Notes under the pieces: generated by a model
What the model was told of the DNA's origin: nothing
Seen by the model: only the letters and a program-made list of their open reading frames with translations
The model's database searches: none
NCBI RefSeq assembly: GCF_030867145.1
Contig: NC_134454.1
Coordinates: 49,659,830-49,723,829 of the forward strand
Length of the DNA stretch: 64,000 nucleotides
DNA from: Opisthocomus hoazin
Lineage: Eukaryota; Chordata; Aves; Opisthocomiformes; Opisthocomidae
Direction of reading: 5' to 3'
In this document: positions 54,601-64,000 of the stretch, one piece after another
Layout: each line of letters starts with the position of its first letter
Position numbering within the stretch: the stretch's first letter is position 1
Made by a program: the position numbers and the translations under genes

Positions 54601-57600
54601 ACCTAATGTGAGATGACATGGATCACGTTATCAACGTCATTTCTATGGCAGCAGGTTGAGCTCTCAGAAGTAAGACTTGCTCTTTGCCAACACAGTACTT
54701 TTTCTTTCTTTTAAAATCAGTAGGTCATAATTAGTTATGTCTCTTGATACCAGGTCATTGCGGTGGAGAGGAGACTCAAGTGTCCCTGTATGTGGTAGCT
54801 TTTTTTCTGGAAAGTGAGGGTGTTGCAGAAAAATAAAGGAAGCATAGTTGTATTGCCATCTGGTAACATGTTCTGTTTTTGGACAAGTGATACCACCTTT
54901 GAGACATAGTATCATCCACCCAATGCTTTCCTTGCTTTCTGTTGCAAAGAATGGTGGGAAAATTTGCTAGAAATGCTTAATAGTCTTTTTCATACTGATA
55001 ATTTTACATAAACTTCAGAAGCTCTTTGCAGCATAAAAATCAACGATGATTGAAACAATTAAATTATAAATTAATCTGCTCAATGACAAGTCCCATAGAG
55101 TATTATTCTTCCAAATTAAATTGCAGCATGAGGTGAAAAGTTCCGTTTGAATTCTCCCTTCCTCTGCTCTTGCAAAATGGTGTGGTGCTGGGGAGGATCG
55201 GTTCTTCACTGTACCGGGAAAATCTTCGTGCTATAAAAGGGCTATGTCCTTGGTTTACATTAGCTTTGGGGTAGCCGGAGCTGTGATTGGGTTTGGTCTA
55301 TGGTTTACTTCCTGTTGTGAAGTTTCAAGGGGTGTTTTATTGTTTAATGTACAAAATGGTGTGTGTTCTCTAGAAGTAAGATTGTGCATCTATGTCAAGT
55401 ATAGAATGAGGGAAAAAAGGAGTTTTCAGGATGTTTGCAGAAGTTCTGTGAAATGTAGTCAGACATCTTGTTTTCGGTGTTTTTGGAAAATAGCATTTAA
55501 TGACAGAAAAATATGCTTTGCTCTCAGGAATAGTTGTAGCATCTTGGCAACAGAGTCAAATTAAATTAGCTTAACAAAATGCCATTTGTAAATTGTGGTG
55601 ATATGAAGGGTGGCAGAATAAAACTGGAAAGAAGTCGAATCCCCTCACCTGCTTGTATTTCAGAGTAGCCATTCCAGTCACATACTGTTGCTTAGCACAC
55701 CTTGTTAAAAGTCAAAAATATTGTCTAGCTGTAATGGGAGGAAAAGACCACCACACACTAATACCATTTTTTCTTAAAAATGCGGATTTACATTCACACA
55801 TTGTGTTCACCATAGAGTGAAAACCTCAGCAGCATACAGATCATAGCATATGTTTAGTTTTTCCCCTTGTGAGTAGTCACAAAAGCATGTAAATCTTTGC
55901 AGATCAGCACCAGCAAAGAAGTTTGTGACAAAAATAGAACCACTCATAGTATCTTAAGAAAATCTTATGTTTGTGAATATACCTTCTACTGGAATTAGTT
56001 TTCCTCCCTCCTCTTTAACTCACAAGATACACTACGCAACACAGAGAAGCACTCCTTGAATTTTTTAGTAGAATTTTATTTCCTTAACTTCATGGATAAA
56101 GTGATGAACAAACTGTTTTATTTCTCTAATCAAATATGTGCCTTCTCTCCTCAGAATAAAAGGCTGCATGAACTCTAGGGTTTCTGAAAGAATTAATGGT
56201 TACTGGACTTCAACTACAGTGTTTGCCAGGTGGAAGCAGAAAAACATTAATGTGTTCTGAAATCCAAGCGGAATGTAAACAACATTTATTCTGCTGCAGT
56301 GACTTCTATTATTTTTTTTCTTTTATTTCAATTTAGTTATGAGTATTCCACATGATACTTGTTTGTGGTTCGATGTTGTTTAGATTGTAAGGTGTTTGAG
56401 TGTTGCACTTTTATTCTGTTTTAGTGAAGTAATGTATTTGCTTAACCAAACGGTAGTTTACGTTTCATAGAATGGTGTAACTCTTACCTGTCTCTCTCTG
56501 TAGGTGTTTTTTGCTGTATGTGTTGATGTTTCAGGCACTTACATAATTCATAAATTTCTTTCATCAGGAAAAAAAAGTGTCTTTTTACAAACGGGCACAA
56601 ATACTTGTGGCTGATACGTGGAGTGTGTTAGAAGGCAAAGGAGATGGCTTTTTTGATGACATTTCTAGTCTGACTATATTTGCTGACTACAGAATTCCTC
56701 AAGTTCTTGTTCACTTAAAAGCAATGAAGTATTCTGAAGAACTAATGAAGAAACTGCGTGAAGGTTTGTTCCTCCCTTAGTGATATCAAGTAATGTTATC
56801 ACTTCACATTGTAAACTAAAATTACTTCTAACATGCAATGTTTTGTCCATGTACAGGTTATGTGTATTTTATTTTTCTTTGCTTCAGGCAACAAGGACTG
56901 CTTTACATAGCGAGGAGGTAGCAGGAAGGGACTTACTCTGTAGCACGGATCTTGAATGAGATCTTAAGGTTACGTTTTTATAAAGATCTAACTGGATCAA
57001 ACATTGATAACAGAAGGGTTAAAGAAACTCTAAGCCAGTTGATTTCCATGTTTCTGAAGGGCTGCTGTTTCCAAAAACACTTTTGAGCATGAGCATAGTT
57101 GTGATTTTTGAGGTTTAGATAAAAGAAGCAACAATTTCTTCGTCAGTCTAAAGGTGATGTAAAAGCACGGGGATTCCGTTTCATCTGTACTGACCTGCTA
57201 GTGACAAGCAAGGTGATATTATAAGCATCCATTCAGAAAAAAAAGATTGCTTTAAATGAAGTCATTGCATAAGGCTGGAGTCTCGTTTCTAAGCGTGGTT
57301 ACATATTCTGGTACTTACTGTGAACTTCGCTTTTCCACTGTAAAATGACTGCATTCAGAGGTACCACTGCTATTATGCAATTTTAAAATGACACAACAAG
57401 ATAGAGAGATGCATGCCGTCGCCCATGGATCGTCGCGCAATATGTGGGCAGACGTATGCGTGTCGGTCTGTATCTCTGTGTCTTAAACAGAGCACGTAGG
57501 CAGTTTGTTTTTTCCCTGAGTCCTGGTAAGCCCATTCCCGTCCAAGTCATTCAAACAAATGGGTCCCTTTATATTTTTATACAGATAGTTTTGGTTTTAC

Positions 57601-58240
57601 TTGGGTTTGGGGTTTTTTTTCAGTTTTTAAATCTTGGAGTAGAGCTATCCTGGCAGATGTACTGTCTCGGTCAGTGCCTGACCGTCCTTTTTGTCTGCAC
57701 GAGCAAAGCGGTCGTCATTCGGCGTGCAGTGTATCCCAGGCACTCGTTCTTTCCTTCAGACACTTTCTTAGAATACAGGATGTCATTTTAATTGAGCAGG
57801 AGGTAAACTCCTATGTGCCTACAGTAAAATTAAAGTAGTCATTAGTCAGTGGTGTATAGCAGCGTCGTTAGCTGCTGTGGTGTGAGTCACGAGAACTGCA
57901 GTGCTAGAACAGAATAAATTGGGGGGGGGGGGGGGGGCGAAATGCGGTGCATCCTGGGGCTTGTGTCGCTGGAGGGTGATGGGATTTCTGTCTGTCGTGT
58001 CCCGCAGGAACAGTTTTCCGGTCCGGGGATAAGGAGGAGGTGGAGATCCGTGGCTGCTCCATCTGGTGCTGCGCCTTGATCCTCAGGCACCTGCTGGAGC
58101 TGCGAGAGAGGAAGGGCCAGGCGGCGCGCGGGCAGGTGAACGCGGTGCTGCTGGACTACCACCTCTGGGACTACGCCAGGGACCACCGCGAGGAGATGCG
58201 GGACGTCCCGTTCCACCGGGTGCGCTGCATCTACTACTAG
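51230..58240 (+). CDS. QNG1: Queuosine 5'-phosphate N-glycosylase/hydrolase (DUF2419), complete
   Basis: Releases the queuine base from queuosine 5'-monophosphate, for salvage and tRNA Q34 modification. Four exons: 51230-51566, 52406-52665, 56568-56763, 58008-58240. They give 342 codons including the stop, 341 aa, the same length as human C9orf64. Phases agree (after residues 112+1 nt, 199, and 264+1 nt). Conserved blocks: [63 protein letters not shown] at 237-241 (family active-site region), [10 protein letters not shown], and the ending [15 protein letters not shown] then HRVRCIYY. The start [15 protein letters not shown] aligns with the family N-terminus. The last exon is GC-rich because it lies in the KIF27 CpG island. 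Confidence 0.96.
52666..56567 (+). other. QNG1: QNG1 intron 2
   Basis: A 3.9-kb intron with a shortened LTR at 53204-53360. Otherwise no recognised feature; open frames are short and on both strands. Confidence 0.7.
53204..53360 (+). mobile_element. Internally deleted solo LTR, avian ERVL-type
   Basis: Starts TGTCCTGGTTTCGGCTGGGA, matching the copy at 48083, then jumps after about 110 bp to the 3' end wording GGCTGCCGAGTTAAACCATG. About 330 bp of the usual 490 are missing. Confidence 0.82.
57921..57937. repeat. Homopolymer (G)17 near QNG1 exon 4 acceptor
   Basis: Seventeen G residues about 70 nt upstream of the acceptor at 58001-58007, in the sense strand of QNG1 intron 3. May form a G-quadruplex in the pre-mRNA. 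Confidence 0.93.
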
Positions 58241-58470
58241 CGCCGGAGCGAAGAACCCGGACGGCCTGGCGCGCTCAGCCCGGCACCCGCGGCCACCTGC
58301 GTTGGGTTCCTCTGCGCCCTTGGCTCGCCGCGGCCGGAACGGACGGCGCAGGCCTCGCCGGACGGTCCGCGTGCGCCCCGCCGTCTGTCTGTCTGTCTGT
58401 CTGTCGGCGGCCGGCCGCCTGCCCCCACCGAACGGTGCCGTTCGCTGAATAAACGCCGCAGTGACGTAAT
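58241..58470 (+). other. QNG1: QNG1 3' UTR with (CTGT)n repeat and poly(A) signal
   Basis: A short GC-rich 3' UTR. It has a CTGT tetranucleotide repeat at about 58383-58405 and AATAAA at 58448-58453. Confidence 0.8.
58448..58453 (+). terminator. QNG1 poly(A) signal
   Basis: AATAAA 208 nt after the stop codon, the only canonical one before the KIF27 promoter. Confidence 0.75.
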
Positions 58471-58479
58471 CGCACGGAG

Positions 58480-58960
58480 CGCACCCCCATGTTCGCTGCT
58501 AGCGCGCGAGCTGACGCCGGCCGTTCTCGCGTCACCGCCGCGCAGGGGGCGCCCCTCCCGTGCTCTCCTCCCGCCAGCGGGGGGGCGCTGTGGGCGGCGG
58601 GGCGCGAGGCGGCGGCGCTCTGGCGCAGGAGCCGCCGCCGGACGTCGCCGCCGTTGCCTAGCGAGGGGCCGTTAACAACAGGGAGAGCGCGGGCGCCGCT
58701 GCCGCCCTCCCGGCCGCCGCCCTCCGCCCGGATTCCGCGGCCCCGGGCGGGGTCCCGGTCCCGGCTGCTCTCAGGTCCGGAGTAGAAGGTGCGCTTCGAG
58801 GCACGGCAAACGCGGGGAGCGTTGCTCGGGGCAGCCCCGCCAGCAAACCGCCTCCCGGTGCGTCCGGTCCCGCTCCCCGGGAGCGCAGGCGGTAGGCCTC
58901 TGCCTTCGGCACGCACCAGTATCCTGGCGCCGCCCACTTTCATCAAACAGTGAACAGCAT
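58480..58960 (+). promoter_or_regulatory. KIF27 CpG-island promoter and probable non-coding exon 1
   Basis: CpG-dense DNA between the QNG1 poly(A) site and the AT-rich KIF27 intron. A plausible exon 1 ends at AGTAGAAG|GTGCGC (GT at 58789-58790). A partial X-box (GTTGCCTAGCGAGG, 58653-58666) suits a cilium-related gene regulated by RFX factors, but its right half is weak. Confidence 0.6.
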
Positions 58961-60290
58961 CTCCCTCTCCCTCGTCGTGTGTCGTGCCCCCCCGTGACTT
59001 GGTTTAATTCTTTTGTTTGCTTTAAATATAATTTTAAAAGGGAGGGGGGAATGTCAGCACTGTAAAACAGTAATTACTAGGGGATAAAAATAATACACCT
59101 GGGTAAATAAAAACAGAAACCGATCAAAATGTGTTTTGAATCTGAAGTTAGTAGGTTTATGTAGCTGTTTCTGGTCGCTGTGTCCGGTATGGTACGAGTC
59201 TGATTTCCGTCTTGTGCTTTGCGTGTCTGTTTTACTTCTGCTCAATTACTAAAATGGGGCTTTTCTTGTTTTGACTTTGGACCGCTTCTCCGCTCTGGAT
59301 GGCCAAGTTCTCAAACTAAGTGGAATAAAATGAAATACAAAAGCTCTTCTCTTTGCAACCACAAGACAACCAGTGTTCAAAGCTGTTGGTTTTCCACAAA
59401 CTTGAATTTTGGGGGCTTAGCTGAGGAGTTGTGCCTGTTTGGTGATTCAGCTTTCTTAAAGGCAAAGTGCAAGCTGGAAGTTCAGCAGACTTTCCCTTGC
59501 ATTGCACAGATTCTTAGAAGTAGTAAAAAGAAAAAAAAAAAGATGTGTTTGAGATCCATCAGCACCTGTGAGGGTGTTGGAATGTTCATGAAAGACAGCT
59601 GTAAAGAAAGGCTATTCCTTGATATTTACAGTTGTGCTACTCTACAGTGCTGATGTTGTAAGAATGAATATGTAGGGAGCAGTATAAGGAACCATGGTTG
59701 CTAAAACAATTAATAAAAAATAATTACATATGTGCCTAAAGGTGCAGATTAAAATCAGGAATGCTTTATGTGCAGTAATTAGATGCATTCAAAATCACAC
59801 CTCCTTTGTAGGCCACACAACTGTGCTCTCTGTTCTTGTTGAGTTGCAAATGCTTGGTGCTTCGTGAATGAAGAGGGTTTTGAAAGACGTGTGCGTATAT
59901 ACATATCATTTTTGGAGAAAAAAGGTTTTGTTTGACTAATTTATGTTGCCTGTGCAGCGTGAATGCAGGAATATGAAAATGAGAGGATTCATTGTTAAGC
60001 ATATGCTTTATCAACAGTATTTATGATATTGTTGCTTCATATGGCTGTGTTCAAACAAAATCAGGCAACTTTCAGATATGAGGTTAAATCTGCTAGCTTG
60101 GAAGTTAATAGAGGCAAAATTAATTTATGAATTGATTTAACAGTTATTAATATATCTGCTTTTATATCAGGTACTTTTCAAGAGTGTAATGTTGCTTATG
60201 TATCCTTTAGGAAATGTCAACTTTCTACTTCAGCGAGAAATTAATTCTTATTTGGTACGTAATGTGGAAAACTTCTTTTCTTGGTTGCAG

Positions 60291-62893
60291 ACAACTGCGA
60301 ATGAGGTGAACGCTGGAGTGGTAACAGATTCCCTGTTGACTGTGTGAATACGGAGTGGGGAGCACAAGGATGGAGTCTGGCATGGAGGAGATCCCAGTTA
60401 AAGTTGCAGTTCGAATCAGACCTCTGCTTTCCAAGGAAGTACTTCATAACCACCAAGTGTGCGTGAGATTAGTCCCAAACACACAACAAATTATCATCGG
60501 GAAAGACCGTGTCTTCACTTTTGATTTTGTGTTTGGCAAAAACTCAACCCAAGAAGAAGTTTATGCTGTTTGCATTAAGCCTCTTCTAGTGTCTTTGACT
60601 GAGGGATACAATGCTACAGTGTTTGCATATGGACAGACAGGTTCTGGGAAGACGTACACCATCGGAGGTGGCCACATTGGTAGGTTGTAGAAAGTTTGGG
60701 ATTTTTTTCTAAAACTGGTGAACAGTGTATTTGTGCAACATAAGTATTTAATACATAGCAGATGATGCTGCAGAATTTTTAAGGGCTAGTGAAAAAAGAT
60801 ACGGAAAAAAGAAATGCTTCCAAAGTTTATGTGATAATTGAACTGTTCTAAAAACAAATTCTCCATAAATTAGACTATACGAAACATATCTAAGAAAAAA
60901 ACAATTTGTAAAATGTCCTTTCTCATCCCCTATTTTAAGATGCAGCTTAAACTAGAATTTCTTCCTGAAATGGAGTGTTTTGGAGATTCTTGCTACGTTT
61001 ATTTTACCTTGAAAATGTCTGCTTTAGGCAGTTAATTGTTTGCTTGCAAACTCTTTGGTTCATACATAGAAATGTATGATTAAAGTCTTCCAAATGGATA
61101 TCAATAGATTATTGTAAATTTCTTGGTAGGTATTAAAATCCTCCTTTTATTTAGAGTCATAGAATCATTTAGATTGGAAAAGATGCTCAAAATCATTGAG
61201 TCCAACCGTTAACCTAGCACTGCAAAGTCCACCACTAAACCATGTCCCTAAGCACCACATCTACACTTCTTTTAAATACCTCCAGGGATGGTGACTTCAC
61301 CACTTCCCTGGGCAGCCTCTTCAGTGCTCAACAACCCTTTTAGTGCAGAAATTATTCCTAATATCCAATCTAAACCTCCCCTGATGCAACTTGAGGCCAT
61401 TGCCTCTCATCCTATCACTAGTGACTTGGGAGAAGGGACCAGCACCTGCCTCACTACAACCTCCTTTCAGGTAGTTGTAGAGGGTAATAAGGTCTCCCAT
61501 CAGCCTCCTCTTCTCCAGACTAAACAGCCCCAGTTCCCTCAGCTGCTCCTCACAGGACCTGTTCTCCAGACCCTTCACCAGCCTCGTTGCCCTGCTCTGG
61601 ACACACTCCAGCACCTCAATGTCTTTCTTGTAATGAGGGGCCCAAAACTGAATACAGGACTCGAGGTGTGGTCTCACCAGGGCTGAGTACAGGGGCACGA
61701 TCACCTCCCTACTCCTGCTGGCCACACTATTCCTGATAGAAGCCAGGATGCTGTTGGCCTTCTTGGTCACCTGGGCACACTGCTGGCTCATGTTCAGCCG
61801 GCTGTCAACCAACACCCCAAGATCCTTTTCCGCCAGGCAGCTTTCCAGCCACTCCTCCCCAAGCCCATAGCATTGCATGGGGTTGTTGTGACCAAAGTGC
61901 AGGACCTGGCATTTGGCCTTGTTAGATGTCATACAGTGGGCCTCTTAATTGAGCTTACTGTTATAACTTCACTTGTCTTTCCTCTACGAGTAGTTATTTA
62001 ATGTTCTTGTAAGTACCATTGCTAGCCAAATTCTTTAGGTAATAGATGTCATAATCTAAGGCTGTTCATAACTCAGCAATTTTAGTTTTGTATTTACTGA
62101 ATTCATAGTTAGATGTGAGGAACCCTTTTTTTTTGGTAAAAGTAGTTGTTGGTATCCTCTCAAAGACAAACAGTTTGTTACCATATTCTTGAATACAGAA
62201 CACAAATTATTTATGGAAGCACTGTCCTATGTTGAATATTAAAACCAAAACCAGAGTTTAGCATTATATTCCATATCTACTTTGAAAAAATAGGAAATTA
62301 CTGTAAATGCTGGTCATAAGACTTGCCTCGCTAAGTTACTAATGGTCTTTGCAGTATAGTTTCTCAAACCTGTGCAATGTCGTTGCCAACCATCACGAGT
62401 AGGAATAAAAAAGAGGAGTATAGATTTAGAGTAGACTCCATATTTTTCATAACTTTCATGACTATAACATTATGCAATTTAGAACTTAACTTTGAATCCT
62501 ATTAATGGATGCAAACAAATATTCTGAACCCCAGAAGAACAAGTATTTATGAAAATCCTTGGGAACACTGAGCTCTTCAGATTCCTTCGTATCTTGAGTA
62601 GCAAATCTCACAGACTTCTCTTAATCTTCAGTCTTTGTAATTTGTGCAGCAGAAAGACTGCAATTTCTGTGACACCTTTGCTTATATTTTAGCATCTGTT
62701 GCAGAGGATGAAAAGGGCATAATCCCACGGGCTATCCAGGAATTATTTCAACATATTTCTGAAAACCCTAACGTTGACTTCCAAGTGAAAGTATCTTATA
62801 TAGAGGTTTATAAAGAAGAACTTCGAGATTTGTTGGAGTTGGAGACCTCTGTGAAAGAATTACATATCCGAGAAGATGAAAAGGGAAATACAG
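60291..62893 (+). CDS. KIF27: Kinesin-like protein KIF27, 5' part (cut by window end)
   Basis: KIF27 is a kinesin-4 family member, paralogue of KIF7 and related to fly Costal2. It acts at motile cilia and in Hedgehog-related signalling. Two coding exons are present: 60370-60679 (the exon starts at 60291 after TTGGTTGCAG) and 62693-62893. Together they make 170 codons plus one base. Visible: VPKV-like strand ([13 protein letters not shown]), the P-loop GQTGSGKT at 88-95 and TYTIGGGHI, then [30 protein letters not shown] and [11 protein letters not shown]. These are the first half of the motor domain. The start ATG at 60370 adds MESG before the human-type MEEIPV. The remaining exons (switch I and II, coiled coils) are beyond 64000; I found none in 62894-64000. 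Confidence 0.95.
60680..62692 (+). other. KIF27: KIF27 intron after first coding exon
   Basis: From ATTG|GTAGGT to TATTTTAG|CATCTG. It contains a CR1 insertion at 61154-61935. The rest is AT-rich without recognised features. Confidence 0.85.
61154..61935 (-). mobile_element. CR1 LINE, 780 bp, in KIF27 intron
   Basis: On the plus strand it starts TCATAGAATCATTTAGATTG, the reverse complement of the CR1 tail, with GAGTCCAACCGTTAACC following. A minus-strand frame of 203 codons (61932-61321) still encodes the C-terminal CR1 ORF2 region (blocks [59 protein letters not shown]) without a stop, so this is among the youngest copies in the window. It is 5' truncated and lacks the polymerase active site, so it is not mobile on its own. 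Confidence 0.95.
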
Positions 62894-64000
62894 GTAGAAT
62901 TTCAGCTATAAAATTTGGTGTGTTTGGTTTCAGTTGTGTGCCCAAGTTATTCTCACCTTCTCTTGAAAGAGCTAATTCATTACTACCACTAGGAAAAAGT
63001 AACATTTTCAGAATATAAACTCAGTTCAGCTGATTTGAAGCAACTTTGGGTTTGCATGCCTGTGATCAATATAGATGTTCCATCAGAAATGGCAACAAAT
63101 AATAAAGTAGAAATACAGTTATTACTTCTTCAGATTCTGTCCAGGAACACAATAGTGTGTGATTATTCACTTGAGTAAGTATCTCAAGGTTAAACCTTTG
63201 GTTCTCCCTTCAAAATTATCATTGTTAAACCACTTATACTGTAAATATCTGGCCCCCTTTCACTATGAAATGAGTGGAAGAGAACATTTCATTAAGAGTA
63301 GCATCTGATATTTTTTGGAAGCTTTGAAATTAACACTTATCCTATAGTTCTCCTGTCCACTACATGAAAACACTAGAAGAATCCACTGCGGAGATACTTT
63401 ATTCTGAAACTGTATAATTTGATGGGTTTTTTTTCTTTTCTTTATTCTTTAGATTCTAATTGTTGTGTTTGTTCTAGTATTAATATAGTGTTGCATTGAG
63501 CTGGCATGGTTTTCTTGTCTGTAGCTGGAAGAAGGCACTAATTTAGCACAAATCTTGCAGACAATATCGTTGCTTCATTAGGACCCCACAATATATTTTA
63601 AACTATATCTCTTCTTCAGTACAGTTTGAGTCAGCTCCAGTTGATTGTACTGGGACATTTTCCGTCCTTCATTAAAACACAGGACAAAAAATACGCTTGG
63701 TAGGAGTACTTGGTAGACATACACTTCCACATTGATAGATTAATAATAGATACCGGTCCAAAAGGCCCAACTACGTGAGCTATATAGGCTAGGAATTCTG
63801 TTCTCACCATAGGCTAGGAATCATTTCTACTACAAACTATTTTATTTTTAGTCTTTTTTTTTTTTTCTTGTTAAACTGGCATAATATCCTTTGAGCTGAC
63901 TTTGCTCATACTTTCTCTGGATAGCACTAGTTTGCAAATTGCATATGGCAATGTGTAAATGAGTGTATTGTGTTTAAGACATTGTTTCAAATGCTGTGAC
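62894..64000 (+). other. KIF27: KIF27 intron, continuing past the window
   Basis: Begins at ACAG|GTAGAA. The next coding exon, expected to encode the segment before the NxxSSRSH motif, was not found here. Confidence 0.75.

Noticed and set aside
60355-60369. In-frame extension of KIF27 upstream of the ATG using GTG
   Set aside because: Near-cognate start in a vertebrate mRNA without support; the ATG at 60370 is preferred.
61321-61932. 203-codon minus-strand frame that looks like a gene
   Set aside because: It is the C-terminal part of the CR1 ORF2 protein in a truncated LINE; described as a mobile element.

Overview
The window looks like a bird genome. The evidence is several CR1 LINE fragments that end in the avian-type octamer tail, a family of solo LTRs starting TGTCCTGGTTT that I recognise as avian ERVL-type, and vertebrate genes in a conserved block. 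The gene order is RMI1 (minus), HNRNPK (plus), QNG1/C9orf64 (plus), KIF27 (plus), which is the human 9q21.32 block. From general knowledge this block lies on chromosome Z in birds, but the window itself does not show a chromosome.

Layout. Positions 1-25,000 are AT-rich and gene-poor, with old transposon remains: CR1 fragments near 5.7, 7.9-9.3, 10.3-12.3 and 19.1-20.8 kb, a solo LTR at 8.4 kb, and a possible LTR at 21.6 kb. Positions 25.9-29.9 kb hold RMI1 on the minus strand, with a single coding exon of 627 codons and a 5' UTR exon in a CpG island. That large CpG island (about 29.6-31.45 kb) is shared with HNRNPK, which runs divergently to about 51.0 kb. All 14 coding exons of HNRNPK could be placed with consistent phase, giving 428 or 427 aa depending on which of two tandem terminal acceptors is used. 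mir-7-1 lies in its last intron. QNG1 starts about 200 bp after the HNRNPK poly(A) region and has 4 exons encoding 341 aa. KIF27 begins directly after QNG1, and only its first two coding exons are in the window (start of the kinesin motor domain).

Functions. RMI1 is the OB-fold scaffold of the BLM-TOP3A dissolvasome. HNRNPK is a triple-KH poly(C)-binding regulator and host of miR-7. QNG1 salvages queuine from queuosine nucleotides. KIF27 is a kinesin-4 linked to motile cilia and Hedgehog signalling. They are neighbours by synteny and not a functional operon.

The most interesting non-coding signals are: (i) a 267-nt stretch with no AG dinucleotide before the 44-nt fourth coding exon of HNRNPK, implying a remote branch point, and containing nine GCCC motifs that hnRNP K itself might bind; (ii) an upstream ORF that stays open across three HNRNPK leader exons and overlaps the main start codon out of frame; (iii) two mutually exclusive perfect GC-rich hairpins just upstream of the QNG1 start codon; (iv) a GC-AG intron carrying mir-7-1 that ends in duplicated acceptors. 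No prokaryotic system, CRISPR array, tRNA or rRNA was seen.
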